Shown in pieces: positions 10,812-23,076 of a stretch of 64,000 nt of DNA. Each line of letters opens with the position of its first letter. Positions within the stretch are counted from its first letter, which is position 1. Where the stretch lies: contig OZ024840.1 in assembly GCA_964017145.1 (NCBI GenBank), positions 1,488,001 to 1,552,000 of the forward strand. The letters are read 5' to 3'. This DNA comes from Agrocybe praecox (Eukaryota > Basidiomycota > Agaricomycetes > Agaricales > Agrocybaceae). The notes below the pieces were generated by a model. The model was not told where the DNA came from. It worked only from the letters and a program-made list of their open reading frames with translations, and made no database searches. The translations under genes and the position numbers were made by a program.

Positions 10812-13800
10812 TCAACCTTTTCCTACGTATTTCTGTTTATCATATTCCTTCCACAACGACTTCAAGATCGTTTTCCCTCCAACATCAAGCGCAGACACCA
10901 TAAGCGCATCCCGACTATGGTCGCTAATCATACTGCACAACGCAAAGATCCCCGGCAGGAGCTCCTTCCTAATGTCCAACGACAGCACACAAAGCGGGTC
11001 ATTCATCGACTCGATGTATGCCTCTAGTACATACGCAGCATGTTTCGAGAACGGCTTCGCTAGTGACTCCGCCTTTTGCGTCTCGGACGTCGATGACGAA
11101 GACGTCAAAAATCTAATCGTCGTCTTTGTCAACAGACCCTCAAGCAGACGTCCTAACATCTTCGCTTCATCCGCTCCAAGAGGCTGTGCACTATGGATCC
11201 ATAGTGGTTGAGTAGACATGATGATGTTGGTTTGCTTTGCTCCTAGATTCGGGCGACACCCGCGCATGCAGAGTAAAAGTTGGCGGAGCAGCATACCGAG
11301 ATGCGGTAACGAGTGCATTACAAGGTCCCGACGCAGGCGTATGAGCGAAGACAAGACAGAAATGACCTCATGGAAGATGGTGGAAGTAGTCACTTCATCA
11401 TGTACCTGAGAGGGGGCGAGATATTTAGATAGCAACAACCAGATGCCAGCCGCATCTTGTGAACGTAAGGCTGCTTGCTGATAAGTTGAGACCGATAGAT
11501 TAGTATATCTGTATTAAATGTCATTAACAAGTTAAATTTCCTACCTGGTCTGAGGAATGCCGCGATAGGAGTGACAAAACCTCTTCTCGTAGCTCGATAG
11601 AACCTTGTACGAAGATGGGATCGTTATTGAAATTATTCAAACAACGTGTCGTAAACTTTTGCACATGCGTTAAAGAGTCTAATCATCGTAATTTCATGAG
11701 AAAGGAAGACTCGAGTCAATAAAAATGACATACGGGTAGGGTGCTCATGAAGAATTAACGATGCCAAATGAACAAGGTGAAGGAGATACCGAGAAGACAA
11801 TTTCTGATGACTCGACAAGGAATCCGCCACAAAGGTAGTCACATAAACATAGTCGTCTACGCTCAATTTTCTGCATGCTTTAGCTAGATAATTGTCCAGA
11901 AGATTTCGGTCTAAGGAAATAGGTCAATTTCCCCTGGATGGTAGAGTAACCTAAGGAACTTACCAGAGGCATCAAATACCCCTGAGAAATATATGTAAGT
12001 CGGAATGATAACGTCAAGATGAGTCGAGTGCTCAGATGCAGGTCGAGAATCCAATTCTTGCAAAAGGATGGCAAAAGTGTTGACACATAAGCCATCCAAT
12101 CCATGTGTACGGACATCTTGAGCCTTCAAAGTAGGCATCAACTGCGAGGCGATTTTTTCTCCGACCAAAGGCATGGACTCAACTACGAAAGGAAAAAGAT
12201 TTAAATCAAACGATTTTAAAAGGGGCAATGAATATATAAAGACTGACCCGTCTCGGTGTTCTGGCTCAGCCATTTGTGAAGAGAAAGTAGGCTGTGCCAT
12301 CCGGAGATCAGTTTGGCGGAGGGAGTTATCATTTCTTTCGGAATATGTTCTGTCGTCAATGCAGCGACACGGGGCCCAATAGAGGAAGTAAAGTTTTCGT
12401 GTAATTTTTTCAGTGTCGAGCACAAATCACTAGGCAGACTATTTCAAGAATTATCAATATGCGATTACTAAAAAGAAAGAATTCAATTCCCACCTGCTTG
12501 CGGGGAAATCGCGTTCCAGAAGATCAACGAGTAAGATGAAGCTTGAAAAGACCATGGTCATATCCATAGATACAGCGGTGAAAAGATCCAGGTCAAAAGT
12601 TTCTAGGACCTCGAGGATTGGTCCCGTTCCATTTTTCTTAGCAGATTTGAGAAGTTTTCTACGAGAATATAATTATGAGCCCGTGTCCAGAATGGTTTCG
12701 ATTTGTACTCACAAGATATGCAATGATATGAGGTCCAAGGTCGCGTCAGTAAATTCTGTGGCAAGTTCGGTATTTCCGGGGGCCGATTTTAACAGATGTC
12801 TCAAGAATTCCGATGACTCTTGGCCCTAGAGAAAGACATGTCAGTGGAATTTGGGGAGTATAATGCACCTTTGTACATACCTGATCCTGGTCGGTCGTCC
12901 CGATGTACGCATACGCGCGCTTCAGGAAAATGCGAACAACAGTCAAAGCTACTGTCACATCGGATTCTGTAGATGACTCCAAGTCGCTCAATGATACATC
13001 AATGACCAACGCTCGTTTCACCAGATCGTTCAAAAGCTGTAAGGAAAAGTATTCCAGAGGGAAAACCAACAAATAATGATATATGGAAGCATTTTGCAGC
13101 ACATCAGTAGGTTGCTGTGGTGAATGGTTTGATGAATCTATGGAGATGGCTATTTTGTTAATAACGCCCAAGAAAACATCTAGCTAGATATGAGTTGCAG
13201 GAGAGATACTCCTTGTCAAAGTGGGCGTACTGCGTATATTTTGGAATTCCCAGAATTGGGCCGAATGGAGGAGTTGCATCAGTAGTTGCTCCGGCTGCAT
13301 ATGTGATGTTGGAATGCAGGTAGAATTGATTCTGATTGACAGAACCAGTTTGAGGAATCTTTCGATCTGCTCTGACGATGCATAACGACTGGAACAATTG
13401 TGATTACCATCGAAGGACTGAATCAAATCCCAAGGACTTACTCAACCTGTGGCAGCCACCTTTCAATGATCATATGAATAATGGCTACAGCAGCTTCTGC
13501 TTTTCCAGTCTCCCCCTTGGTTAAATGATGAGAATATCCAGACCATCGGACGTCGGCGGGTGAGAAATTTCTTTCTAGATATATTAAGAGCTGGTGGAAT
13601 ACTTTTTCGTGCTCTGTGGGGATTCCAACAGACATACTGTACAACATAGCATGGTACTGAAGCAAGGATATTCATGTAAGATAATTTGTGTAACTCGCAT
13701 GAAGAAGAGCACGTACAAGTTCAAGAGTCAGCTCTGGCATGAGTTCGATGTCGTCAAGTAGTTCTGTGGTTTTACTAACCACTTTCTCGTCATAAAATTG

Positions 13801-15893
13801 CGACAAGGATAAGTTTCTGGAAACGTCCAAAGAATAACGCAATCTGAGGATGGCCACCGCAACCACCTCTGCGGGCCAAAGACCTTGTTCGTCTTGTTTT
13901 TTCACAAGTTTCAACGATTTCGAAATAGCGTGGTTAATTGCATCGCTTCTCGATTCTTCGATGGTTTGTCTGATACTTTTGAGACTTTCAGCCGAAAGTG
14001 ATGGCATTGGCAGTGAGGACAGGACAACCGATGCAAGTCGACATGTGAGGGAGTATATGACAGCTGAAACCTCAACTTCATCGCTTCCGATGTTGCTGTC
14101 AGTCTTGCGCCTTTTCCGTGGCTTCTCATCAGATACCGCAGACTTTTGACGCACATTGGCGTAGAAGGCGTCCCATGATGATTTCAAGGTATTGAACACC
14201 AATTCTACTAACTGTAGGCACTGACTCTCGGTTAAGAATCTGCGGAGGGCCTTCGATAGGCGAGCCATATGGAAGTTGTGCATTATCGGACTAGAAAAGT
14301 CCAATTGATAACGCTCTCTTGGTCCCCGAGGATATTGTGAAGGACTTGAGATGGATACAAAGAGGTTTTGTGCCAGAACGCCCAATGTACGCGTCTTCGT
14401 GTGGTAACTAAGAAGGACGTCCAGGAACGCGAAATGATGCTCATTCGGGATGGGAATCTGAAGGAAGAGGGGTAGCAATCGCGATATGAAAGGCGGCATT
14501 AAGTCATAATCGATGCGCGCGATCGTCGTGAGGCATTGAACGGCAAGACTAGTGCATTCGAAATGACTTTCTACGCTTTTAGAGTGAGATTGGAGACAAC
14601 ATGACAACAATGTTTCTCACCTTCCCAGGCGTCATTCAGAGCGACAATGATAAGGTCGATAATCTGGTTGAAAGCCATCTGAGCTTCCATTTGATGTCGA
14701 TCGAACAGATTTTCCTGGTCAACTACTTGTAGAAGAGAGAACCTTGTTTGCCATACTAAAGTGTCCTGGTGTGCATAATCGACTAAGCCAAGTAGCGATA
14801 CGAAAAAGCGCAAACCAGCTTCGTGGAACTCTTCCAAAGCTGCGCCGGGTTGGGTTTGGGAACCTTGACTAAAGAGTGCACCTCTGTGTCTCTTGATCGA
14901 AATAATGTAACTCGAACATAGTTCGGGAAGAATCGTCAGAATATTGTCCCGTTCAGTGTCAAGTAAATTTCGCAAGTGTCCAACCAGAGGATGCAATGTC
15001 TTCGGATCGTAGCTTTGTCGCAAAATTTCAATATTAAATAGGGTTTCCAGACCGGCATCCAAGACGACGTTGGAAAGAGACTGGTCTTGAGATACTGATC
15101 TGACACTAAGGCTCTGTATCCAACCCTTGAGGTGGGAATTAAGGAAAGTTTGACAGAGCTAAGGGCAAATCAGTTAGAGGCTCACAGAGCAAGAAGATTG
15201 AGGCCTGAACAGACCTTTTTCTTATTCGAAGAGTTCGCTAGGGAGTGACGATAAGATGTGGTTATCATGCAGCTTAATTTTGAAATCCCAGCGTCAAGAG
15301 AGCTCGATGGAGACGAGAGGACCCAGAGAAGTGCTCCATAGCATTCCTGCAGAGTCTCCGTGGTCATTTTCTGAGCGGAGATTGTCCAAAATGCCGACAA
15401 GCAGGAGCTCATTGACTCTGATAACACCGTCCTCTGCGCTTCGTCAAGACCATTGTATCCAGTCAAGAAAGCAACGACCACAGGTGCAAGGGGAACGCGA
15501 TTGAGCAACGGTGTTAGCCAGATATTTGGCTCTTTGGACTCCAATGATTTCGCATTTCCTTCAGTGACGTTTAAACTTTTCAACAGGTTCCAATACCGAG
15601 CATCGAAAATTGGGTTTTCAAGGCTACAAAAAATAGATAGATAAATTAGTTGGACAACTTACGTATACACTAGATTTTCATACTCACATATCCTTAGATT
15701 TATCCTTCAGCAATTTGGTTAAAATCCACTCTGAGATTACTTCAGCCTTGCTTGGGACGTAAAAAGACGAGTCGGCCCATGCATCTTGAGCAAGTTCGAT
15801 CTTCAAGGGTCCTCCGACGATTGGTGGATCCGAAGCTGCCCTTAGGGCCCGGACAAAGTCTTGCGCAGAATGAAACGTCTTTTCCTGCGACAT
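10812..15893 (-). CDS. URB2: URB2/NPA2-like nucleolar ribosome-biogenesis protein, about 14 exons
   Basis: Large helical-repeat protein of roughly 1,450 residues. The family acts in early 60S pre-rRNA processing in the nucleolus. Identification rests mainly on the conserved C-terminal Urb2/Npa2 domain: LDIRKELLPGIFALCSM, then the region ending SLWKEYDKQKYVGKG at the stop. Elsewhere it is Leu-rich helices with a small basic nuclear-signal-like patch (KPRKRRKTD) near 14100. The start is the ATG at 15893-15891 (MSQEKTFHSAQDFVRAL); an upstream Met at 15920 has a poorer context. I could follow all joins in frame, for example at 15680/15622, 15210/15160, 14620/14578, 13730/13650, 13215/13180, 12855/12825 and 11405 readthrough, with introns of 45-65 bases. 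Its promoter carries a telobox. Confidence in the family is good; individual middle exon ends are less certain. Confidence 0.82.
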
Positions 15894-16024
15894 ATTCAAA
15901 CGTTTCAAGCACGCAAACACGGGATGAGATACAGTTAAAAGCCGTTGTGTCCGGTCATGAAGTAGAGGTCAAAGTGTTCTGAACTGAATACTTAGCTCAG
16001 GCAGTAACTTTTCGAGAAAATCCT

Positions 16025-16032
16025 AACCCTAA
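16025..16032. promoter_or_regulatory. Telobox AACCCTAA upstream of URB2
   Basis: An exact AACCCTAA lies 132 bases upstream of the URB2 start codon, in the 302-base gap between URB2 and the first NYN gene's stop. In several eukaryotes such telomere-like boxes mark ribosome-biogenesis promoters; its use here is inferred. The rest of the gap (15894-16195) shows nothing else. Confidence 0.45.
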
Positions 16033-16195
16033 ATTCTGGTTGCACTGCGCGCTAAGCGCTTTAGCGCATTTAAACCAATCTCTGTTCGATGTTTGAAGTC
16101 CACTACCATAGTGTACAAGGAAAATACATTACAGAAGATTACAGAAATATAAACCAAGCATTTACATGAATGCATAATTGTAAATAACTACATAA

Positions 16196-18048
16196 CTACA
16201 AAGTCACATCGTGAAATTTCGGTTTGAGAGCGATCCAAGCCTCTCTTTCCTGACCTCCTACGTCAATCAGTCCGCGTTGTTGAGCCAGTCTAATGTAATC
16301 TCTGAATTTCTCGACGCCCGCTTTCTTAAAGGTATCATTCCTAGAAACTTCTCCTGCTAGAGCAGAACGTAAGGGGCGTAAATTTCCCTTCGATTTATAC
16401 CTTAAGAGAACTTTGACTAAAATATTGAATTCGTCCGGAATGGAAATCGGGGATGGCCAATCTTTTGTTGAAGAAGCAGCAGGAGAATGGATCGAATTAT
16501 GACTGCTCGATGGTGTTACACCTAGCATTATCCGATTGTGCGGGGTAATTGGGGATTGGGAAGCAGGTAAAATTTCTGGATTGGAGTTAGAGGATGGCTT
16601 AATTGGGGGTACCAGTGTGATTGAGGGATTCAAATTCGTCGTTATAGTAGGGACCGGATTGTTGGTTATCATCAACGGGGAGACGACTTCGGGAGGGTTC
16701 GTCGGGATTATATTTGTTGCAGGAGGTGGCAACTCAACAGGCAGATCGATTGAAATCGGTATAAGACCAGGTGCCGACGAAGGACGCTGTAAAATAGACT
16801 CAGGGAAAGCCGTACCAGGATGAGTATAGAAATTTGGCTGCATTGGAGGGATAATAGATGCATTCGGAGATAGAGGCGCTGGAATCTGAGATAGGACCGA
16901 ATCTGACCTGTGGCGAGTATCAATATGGCTGGAACTTCCAGAATTGACTGGCTGAGTATGTGACGTTTCTACCACAAGAGGTGGTTTCTGATTAACAGTT
17001 GGCATTGATGGGCATGTCACTGTAGGGGGACTCCCATTTTTTTGACTAGCCGGTGGATTGTAATGCGATGTTGACAGCGTCGCATTTTGGATACGTCTTA
17101 GGGAGGATAGTCTTTGTATATTCTGTATAAGATCTTCAATGTCCTCTCGCGAGATTGACGGATCGTGACCCTCTTGTTCAGAGTGGGCGGCTTCGATAGG
17201 AGCCTCACGAAGCTGGGTAGCTGGTTTTGGTTGAATAAGTTGAGTAGGATTGACCACTTCTTTGTAAGATGCACTTTCTGTTGATGCGAGCGTTGGAATG
17301 TGCGGAGAAGGTTGGAATTTTCGTTGAGCATCGATGTCATCTTTGGGTAAGGTGTTTCCAGGCACTGCATCTTGGCTCTTATCCGATGAAAATGGGGTCG
17401 TTGGATTCTTATCCATGAAGAGTTTATTGGTGTTTGCAGGTAAGCCAACCTTTGTTGCTTTGCCAGAAGGTGCAACCGGGTCTAAGATTTCGGTATTCCA
17501 GTCGAAGTACAGGGACGCTTGGGACGTTAGGCTAGGATGGGCATTATTCAAAGTGACCAACACGACCCGATAACGTCGAAGCTTCAGGATAGATATGGCA
17601 TAGGCGAAGTCTCGGTCGCCTGTGATTACCATTACTGTAGAGGGGGCCGGGTTGTCGATAGCGTGTGCGAGCATGTCGACTATGATTTGCTCAGTTATGG
17701 TTTCATGGGATACATCGAGGCGAGGCACACCTATAATCATTTTGTCTGCAACATCTTTTCTACCATTATGAGGACAATCGACAAGTGACACTCCCGAAGA
17801 CTGTAATTCCGAACGTAGCGCCACAGCTCGCGGTACGAAGGTTTGCTCTGCAATTCCAAGATATGCCTTCAATGATTTTATGGTACCGTAAGCTAAAGCT
17901 AAGGCACAGATATTATTCACGACAGAATAGCCAGAAATATTGAAAGGAACGGGGCAATTTTCTGAGCCCACCTAGTCAGATTTGTTCTGGGATACACACG
18001 TGGGCCATAAGACTAACCATAATCCCAGAATACCGCAACATCTTCCAT
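16196..18048 (-). CDS. NYN-domain protein with C-terminal LOTUS-like domain, paralogue 1, 581 aa
   Basis: Predicted RNA endonuclease-type protein. Exons: 18048-18018, 17961-17731 and 17679-16196. The first intron splits the codon after FWDY, giving VAVFWDYENCPV, the first acidic motif of NYN (PIN-like) domains. The second intron is a 51-base GT-AG intron without a stop in frame, placed between ADKMII and VDMLAHA. Further NYN motifs are VDCPHNGRKDVADKMI and VITGDRDFAYAI, so the metal-binding Asp cluster is complete. After about residue 170 comes a long Ser/Pro/Thr/Asn-rich linker. The last 75 residues (LVKVLLRYKSKGNL, KFRDYIRLAQQRGLIDVGG) resemble an OST-HTH/LOTUS winged helix. This NYN plus LOTUS pairing recalls MARF1/limkain-b1. 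RNA substrate and partners are unknown. Confidence 0.8.
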
Positions 18049-18520
18049 GATATCCTTGTCCTATTATCCTATTAGAGTCGATTCGAGTTGGAAGGAAGAC
18101 GGCCCAGGGAGGAGCAGACAATGACGAGAATAGGTAAGGTGGGGGTAACGTGCAAGCCATCACCCTATGAAGCTAAAATGATTATGAATGAGCGTTGTGG
18201 CTGAGCCGTAAATAAGTAGAAGAGCGGCTGTAGCTGTATCGTGCAGATGTCGGTGGCTGTTGCCATTAAACTTAGAACCGTGTCCAAAAATGGACAAAGT
18301 TCGCACAGATTTAAGGTGCCAGAAGGCTATTAATAGGTTAGGGTCTATGTATCATGCAGAGAAATGAAATCAAAAACATAGATAAATGCAACATATAATA
18401 ACATAGGTACACGTAAATAATGATAACATTAGACCCACCCTTCAAGCTGGCGGTCTCCTTTCAAACCTTTCAAACTGCGGGAGCATGTGAGACTGCGATT
18501 CTGCGAACAGAGAATAGAAT
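18049..18520. other. Intergenic region between the tandem NYN genes
   Basis: 470 bases holding the promoter of paralogue 1 and the 3' end of paralogue 2. A single TTAGGG within AGGTTAGGGT occurs at 18336-18344. Nothing else stands out. Confidence 0.45.
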
Positions 18521-20536
18521 CTATTGCAATGCCTTTGGGAGGCCTGTGTTGTGCCATTTAGGGCACAAAGATATCCATGCATCCCCATGCCAGCCACCAA
18601 GTTCGACAATCCCTTGTTGCTTAGCCAATTCAACATAAAGTTTGAAAGCTGTGACACCTGCTTTCTTATATGTTGATCCATTCTTCGATATTTCTAAAGC
18701 AACGATGGAACGTAAAGGTTTTGGCTTTCCGTTCAACAAGTGTTTGTGAAGAGACTCGACCAGAATCTTAAAAATGTCAGGAACCACGGGACTTGGTTGT
18801 GTCGTGGAAGGAGGGAATGTGGCAGCTGTTGGGCTTAGCAAGGTGGCGCTATTGGTTGAGGGTACAGAAGATGCCGCCGGGATTGAGGGAATAGATACAG
18901 TAGGAACCAGCGGGGTAGCAGTATCGATGGGAGGCACAGTAGAAGGCACTGAGATCGAGGGAGGAGCAATGTGAGGAAGGTTGTTTACATGGCTAGTAGG
19001 CAGGTCTGTATTGGTGGTTGTAGGAGCTACAGATTTGCCGGTGGTTACTACGGAGGACAAAGACGAGGTGCTCTCCATTGTTTTGGCACCAAAGTTCGAT
19101 GATTTGACGATATTACTGCTACTTGTATCCAGAGTTCCACCAGATCGCCAATTCGATGTTTCCGATTTAGAAATCAGAGACTTGTAAAGAGACTCGGCTT
19201 TGTCATTCGTATTCGTTGGCGCCTCTGCAGCAGGTGCTCCTGGATCCTGTTCCGAATTCTGACTTGGGAGAGCCATGATAGAAGGCGCTGAAGATGGGCG
19301 AACAGGAAAAGTATCACACGGACTGGGTGAAGAAAAATCATTTTCATGTGTTAATGGAACCGGGATATCTTTAGTGAAAATAGGCGAAGGAGCGGGAGAG
19401 GTTTGCAGAGCTTTTGAATATTTCAGAGGCACGGGGGAATGGTACGTGCTAGTGCTTGCATTGGAATATTGAATTATTTTGGACGTCACGTTAGGCGGTA
19501 GCTGGCCTACTGTATCTTTGATCGTAGATGCCTGTGGAGAAGCATCGGGGATTTGACCAATGACGAGCGGGTGCCGTGATGACTGAATTTGCAATGGTGT
19601 CGACATTGTAAGGTTATTGAAAGTCCCGTTGGGCAGCGGAGAATATAGGGGGTTTCCTGTATTCTGCGCAGGAACTCGGGGCATGGCATGGCGGTTACGA
19701 AATTGTCCAGAGTCTAAAGACAGATCACTAGGCATCTCATTGACAGTAGCCCTGCGTTGAGTAGCGGATTGATGTAACTGCCCTAAGTCTACATTGGTTC
19801 TTTTCGGGGGACTTTGAACGATTGCTTCATGACTCTTGTGGAATGAGTTGGGATGGTTGGATGCCTTATTTGCCAGAGGTCTCTCATGATAGGCATTTCG
19901 GTCACTTGGATTGAAGTCGCTTCTGACCTGTTTGCTAAAGCCCGTTGAAGCGGCTGCTGGTTCTAGTATTTCGGTGACCCAGTCTAACCAGAAAGATGAC
20001 TGGGCCGTAAGGCTTGGATGAGCGTTAGATAGAGTGATCAAAATGACCCTGTAGCCTCGAAGTATGAGGATGGACATTGCATATGCAAAGTCTCGGTCGC
20101 CAGTAATTATCATAACAGTTGAAGGGGCCGGATTATCGATGGCGTGGGCAAGCATATCAACTACAAATATTTCCAGTTCATCTCAGAAATGGAGTAAATG
20201 AAAGCCCACCGATTATCATCTTATCTGCGACATCTTTTCTACCGTTATGGGGACAGTCCACGAGAGAAACTCCAGAGGATTGAAGTTCCGAACGAATATT
20301 GAGCGCTCTAGGTAAAAAAGTCTGTTCCGAGATTTCGAGGTATGCTTTCAACGTCTTGATACTCCCGTAAGTCAAGGCCAGACCACGGATAGTGTTTACT
20401 ACAGAGTAACCAGACATATTGGAAGGTACGGGGCAGTTTTCTGACATTCGCCATTAGTTCTGGATCTGAGGTGTATCGAGCATAATGCACTGCACATAGC
20501 CGTACCATAATCCCAGAAGATGGCAATATCGTCCAT
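18521..20536 (-). CDS. NYN-domain protein with C-terminal LOTUS-like domain, paralogue 2, 633 aa
   Basis: Tandem sister of the previous gene, same strand. Exons: 20536-20506, 20440-20210 and 20160-18521. The first two coding exons have exactly the same lengths as in paralogue 1 (31 and 231 nt), and both introns sit at the same codon positions and phases. NYN motifs are intact: IAIFWDYENCPV, VDCPHNGRKDVADKM and MIITGDRDFAYAM. The N-terminal domains are very similar, while the roughly 370-residue Ser/Pro/Thr linkers have diverged beyond simple alignment. The C-terminal LOTUS-like unit is retained (LVESLHKHLLNGKPKPLRS, FKLYVELAKQQGIVELGG). Conserved acidic residues in both copies argue that neither is a pseudogene. 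Its promoter side carries a telobox and is shared with the divergent RBR ligase gene. Confidence 0.8.
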
Positions 20537-20950
20537 GATAGCTAAATAAGAAAAACGACAGTTTGTCCAGAAGATGGTCAAAGAGTGAAGAAGTGTAATT
20601 CACATGGAGACCACGCATTGATCACACCTTCACCGCCCGCTGTTGTGCCGGTTTGGTGGCGCCCATCGCCCATTCTTCATCAAAAAGTAGGTTCCGGTGC
20701 TCAAATCATCATCAGGAGTAGATTCTATTTCTGGGTTCGTGTGGAAAAGACAAGCAAGTCGAAATATGTGGCCTCCTTGGTCATAACCCTAACCTTAGCT
20801 CATCTTGTTATTGTGCTGACTGAACTTCAGCTCTTTTCATTCTGACCACAAAGTAATGGAATAACTTTAATACCTTTATGATTCTGGCACATCTTCACTA
20901 CTACCCTACAAACTTCTTCTCTCACTTGCATACTTTATAGATATATCACG
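20537..20950. promoter_or_regulatory. Divergent promoter between NYN paralogue 2 and the RBR ligase, with telobox at 20785-20792
   Basis: 414 bases serve two divergent genes. An exact AACCCTAA, extended to AACCCTAACCTTAG, begins at 20785, 249 bases from the NYN start and 159 bases from the ligase start. A TATA-like stretch (TTTATAGATATAT) begins near 20934, just before the ligase ATG. Promoter roles are inferred from position. Confidence 0.5.
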
Positions 20951-22657
20951 ATGGCTGCGCAAAGTCACGATCACGAGGATGATATTAACCAATGTCAAAC
21001 GATGCAGACGGAGGAGTTTGAGGTTTTGGAGGTATGAATTGTGTTCAAACCCTGTAGTCAATATTGACCTAATGATTTACGACATAGTCTATCTACCCTG
21101 AATTCATTTCTAGTCAAAATTTAGATGGAGCAATTAAGCTCGAGATTCCTGTTCAACTCGGCGGTTCTAAATCTGTCATCATCTCTCAGCCTGCTCAAAC
21201 CCCAACACATCCCTCCTTACCAGAGAAGAAGCCCACACTTCAAACTATATCATTATCCACTTTACCTCCTTTGCTAATCAATGTCGTGTTACCGCCTGGA
21301 TATCCTCTTCATAACCCCCCAGAGATTACTCTAATTCGAGCTACACACGTATGGTTACCTGAGACTCAAACACTACAGACCGAACTGCTCAATCTTTGGC
21401 AAGCCGGGGAACCCGTCCTATACAACTGGGTAGAGTTCATTCGAACGGGCGAATTCTTGCAGAAGATGAAGTTATTGTCTTCAGTTGACAGTGATCTGAT
21501 CGCGTGCGTTAAGCTGCTTAATTTTAGTAGCACTGTCGCTCAATTGTCTACCTGAAGGCTTTCACATCCTGCGCCGCGCATGATCGCACAATTACTCTTG
21601 GAGTACGATACATCCTCAACAAACAATGAATTTGCACAAAATTCATATTCATGCTCAGTATGCCTTACACAATGGAAAGGATCCAAATGCTTACAGTTAA
21701 TATGTAAACATATCTTTTGCCGATCTTGCCTCGAAGATTTTTGGAAGATGTGCATAGAGGAAGGTGATGTGGGCCGAGTAGGATGCCCGGATCCAGAATG
21801 CGTTAAGAAAGGCAATGAGGCCAGCGAAGAGGAGGTAGCAAGAGTTGTGACTGAGACAGAGTTGCAGCGGTGGAAGTGGTTGAGGGAGAAGAGAACATAC
21901 GACAGAGGCAATTATCTTGGATTTTACATTTCTTCATCATCATTGGATTTACGATGTGGCGCTAGATCCAACCGTTGTGCACTGTCCCGTGACAGTCTGC
22001 CAGGCGCCTGTTCCGAAGCCAGCTGACGTCGATACGAACGAAGAGTCAGGCTGGAGCAGGTTGCGAGAGTGTTCTCAATGCGGATACAGTTTTTGTGCAT
22101 TTTGCCGGCGGACATGGTACGTCTTGGTGATCATAAGCATCTCACTTCTTTGTTCACGAGCTTCTATGACTGAAAGGCATGGCCCAATTGATAAATGTCC
22201 GATAGCTCAATATGAATATTTGGCACTAGAGTATCTGAACGCAGAGGAGGGATCCAACGAGCGAGCCGCTCTTGAACGTCGATTTGGAAAGGCCAATATG
22301 CGTCGATTAGTTGCGACGTACGAAGAAGAAAAGGCCAATATGCAATGGCTAAAGTCGTCAACAATGATGTGTCCGGGGTGCCAATGTTATGTGGAAAAGA
22401 CCTTGGGGTGCAACCACGTGAGTTTCTGCCATCTTTTGGGTTTCTGACCGGTTTTTGGATGTGAATCTCGAGCTGACGTGTATCTCATTTGGTAGATGAC
22501 ATGCTGGAAATGCTCTCAGCATTTTTGCTATCGCTGCGGAGTCAGACTGAATCCAGACCAGCCTTACACACATTTCTCTACTCCAGGACGCAGTTGTTAT
22601 AACAAATTATTTGATGTTACTGACGTTGCGGAGGAAGACTGGGAGTTGGAAGACTAG
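20951..22657 (+). CDS. ITT1: RBR-type E3 ubiquitin ligase (RNF14/ITT1-like: RWD, RING1-IBR-RING2), 6 exons, 466 aa
   Basis: Ubiquitin ligase of the RING-between-RING class. Exons: 20951-21031, 21088-21503, 21558-21907, 21966-22116, 22177-22417 and 22496-22657 (1401 nt). The N-terminal 170 residues resemble an RWD domain (YPEFI near the start and VVLPPGYPLHNPPE in the middle). RING1 has CSVC, the CKHIFCRSCL core and CPDPEC. The IBR carries the ECSQCGYSFCAFCRRTWH pattern. RING2 has CPGCQCYVEK followed by GCNHMTCWKC and FCYRCG; the Cys in GCNHMTC is the expected catalytic thioester residue. Domain order and RWD match human RNF14 and yeast Itt1, a factor linked to translation termination and ribosome quality. 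Intron 3 (21908-21965) must start with GC, not GT, to keep DRDPTVVHCP in frame. Confidence 0.9.
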
Positions 22658-23076
22658 CTATTATGTATCCTGTACAGTAGACCTTAGAAGAAAGTCAATA
22701 CAAAATACTTTGACCTAGCAACGTCTGAGAGCGTGATGGTCGGGTTATGTCATGGAAATATTTAAAAGCCCGCGATATGTTTTTGAGCCGCGACTTCCGC
22801 CTGAGACTTAGACAGAGAGTTGGTGCTGGACTTGTCGCAAATTGTTGGTTTTGCTCCTATATATCCTCTTTTCTATCTTGTCTCTGCTTTTCTATCTTCT
22901 TCTTGTCCCCAGCTTTGTCTATTCACTTCATATTCTCAAGAGAAACGAAGACTGGGCAGGACGACTGGACATTGATACCAATTTTTTGTGTCAATACCCT
23001 CCTATCAACATACCATACCCTCCACCGCAATACTTTTCTCTACAATCCACTTCTATAATCTTCGAACCCACCGGAC
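22658..23076. promoter_or_regulatory. Promoter region with CT-rich leader before the multi-KH gene
   Basis: 419 bases hold the ligase 3' end and the KH gene promoter. A pyrimidine-rich stretch covers about 22845-22935, following a TATATAT sequence near 22858. CT-rich tracts are common just upstream of fungal transcription starts. Short frames here lack support. Confidence 0.4.

Noticed and set aside
18336..18344. TTAGGG telomere unit before NYN paralogue 1
   Set aside because: Single 6-mers of this type are expected many times in 64 kb; only the AACCCTAA 8-mers were kept.
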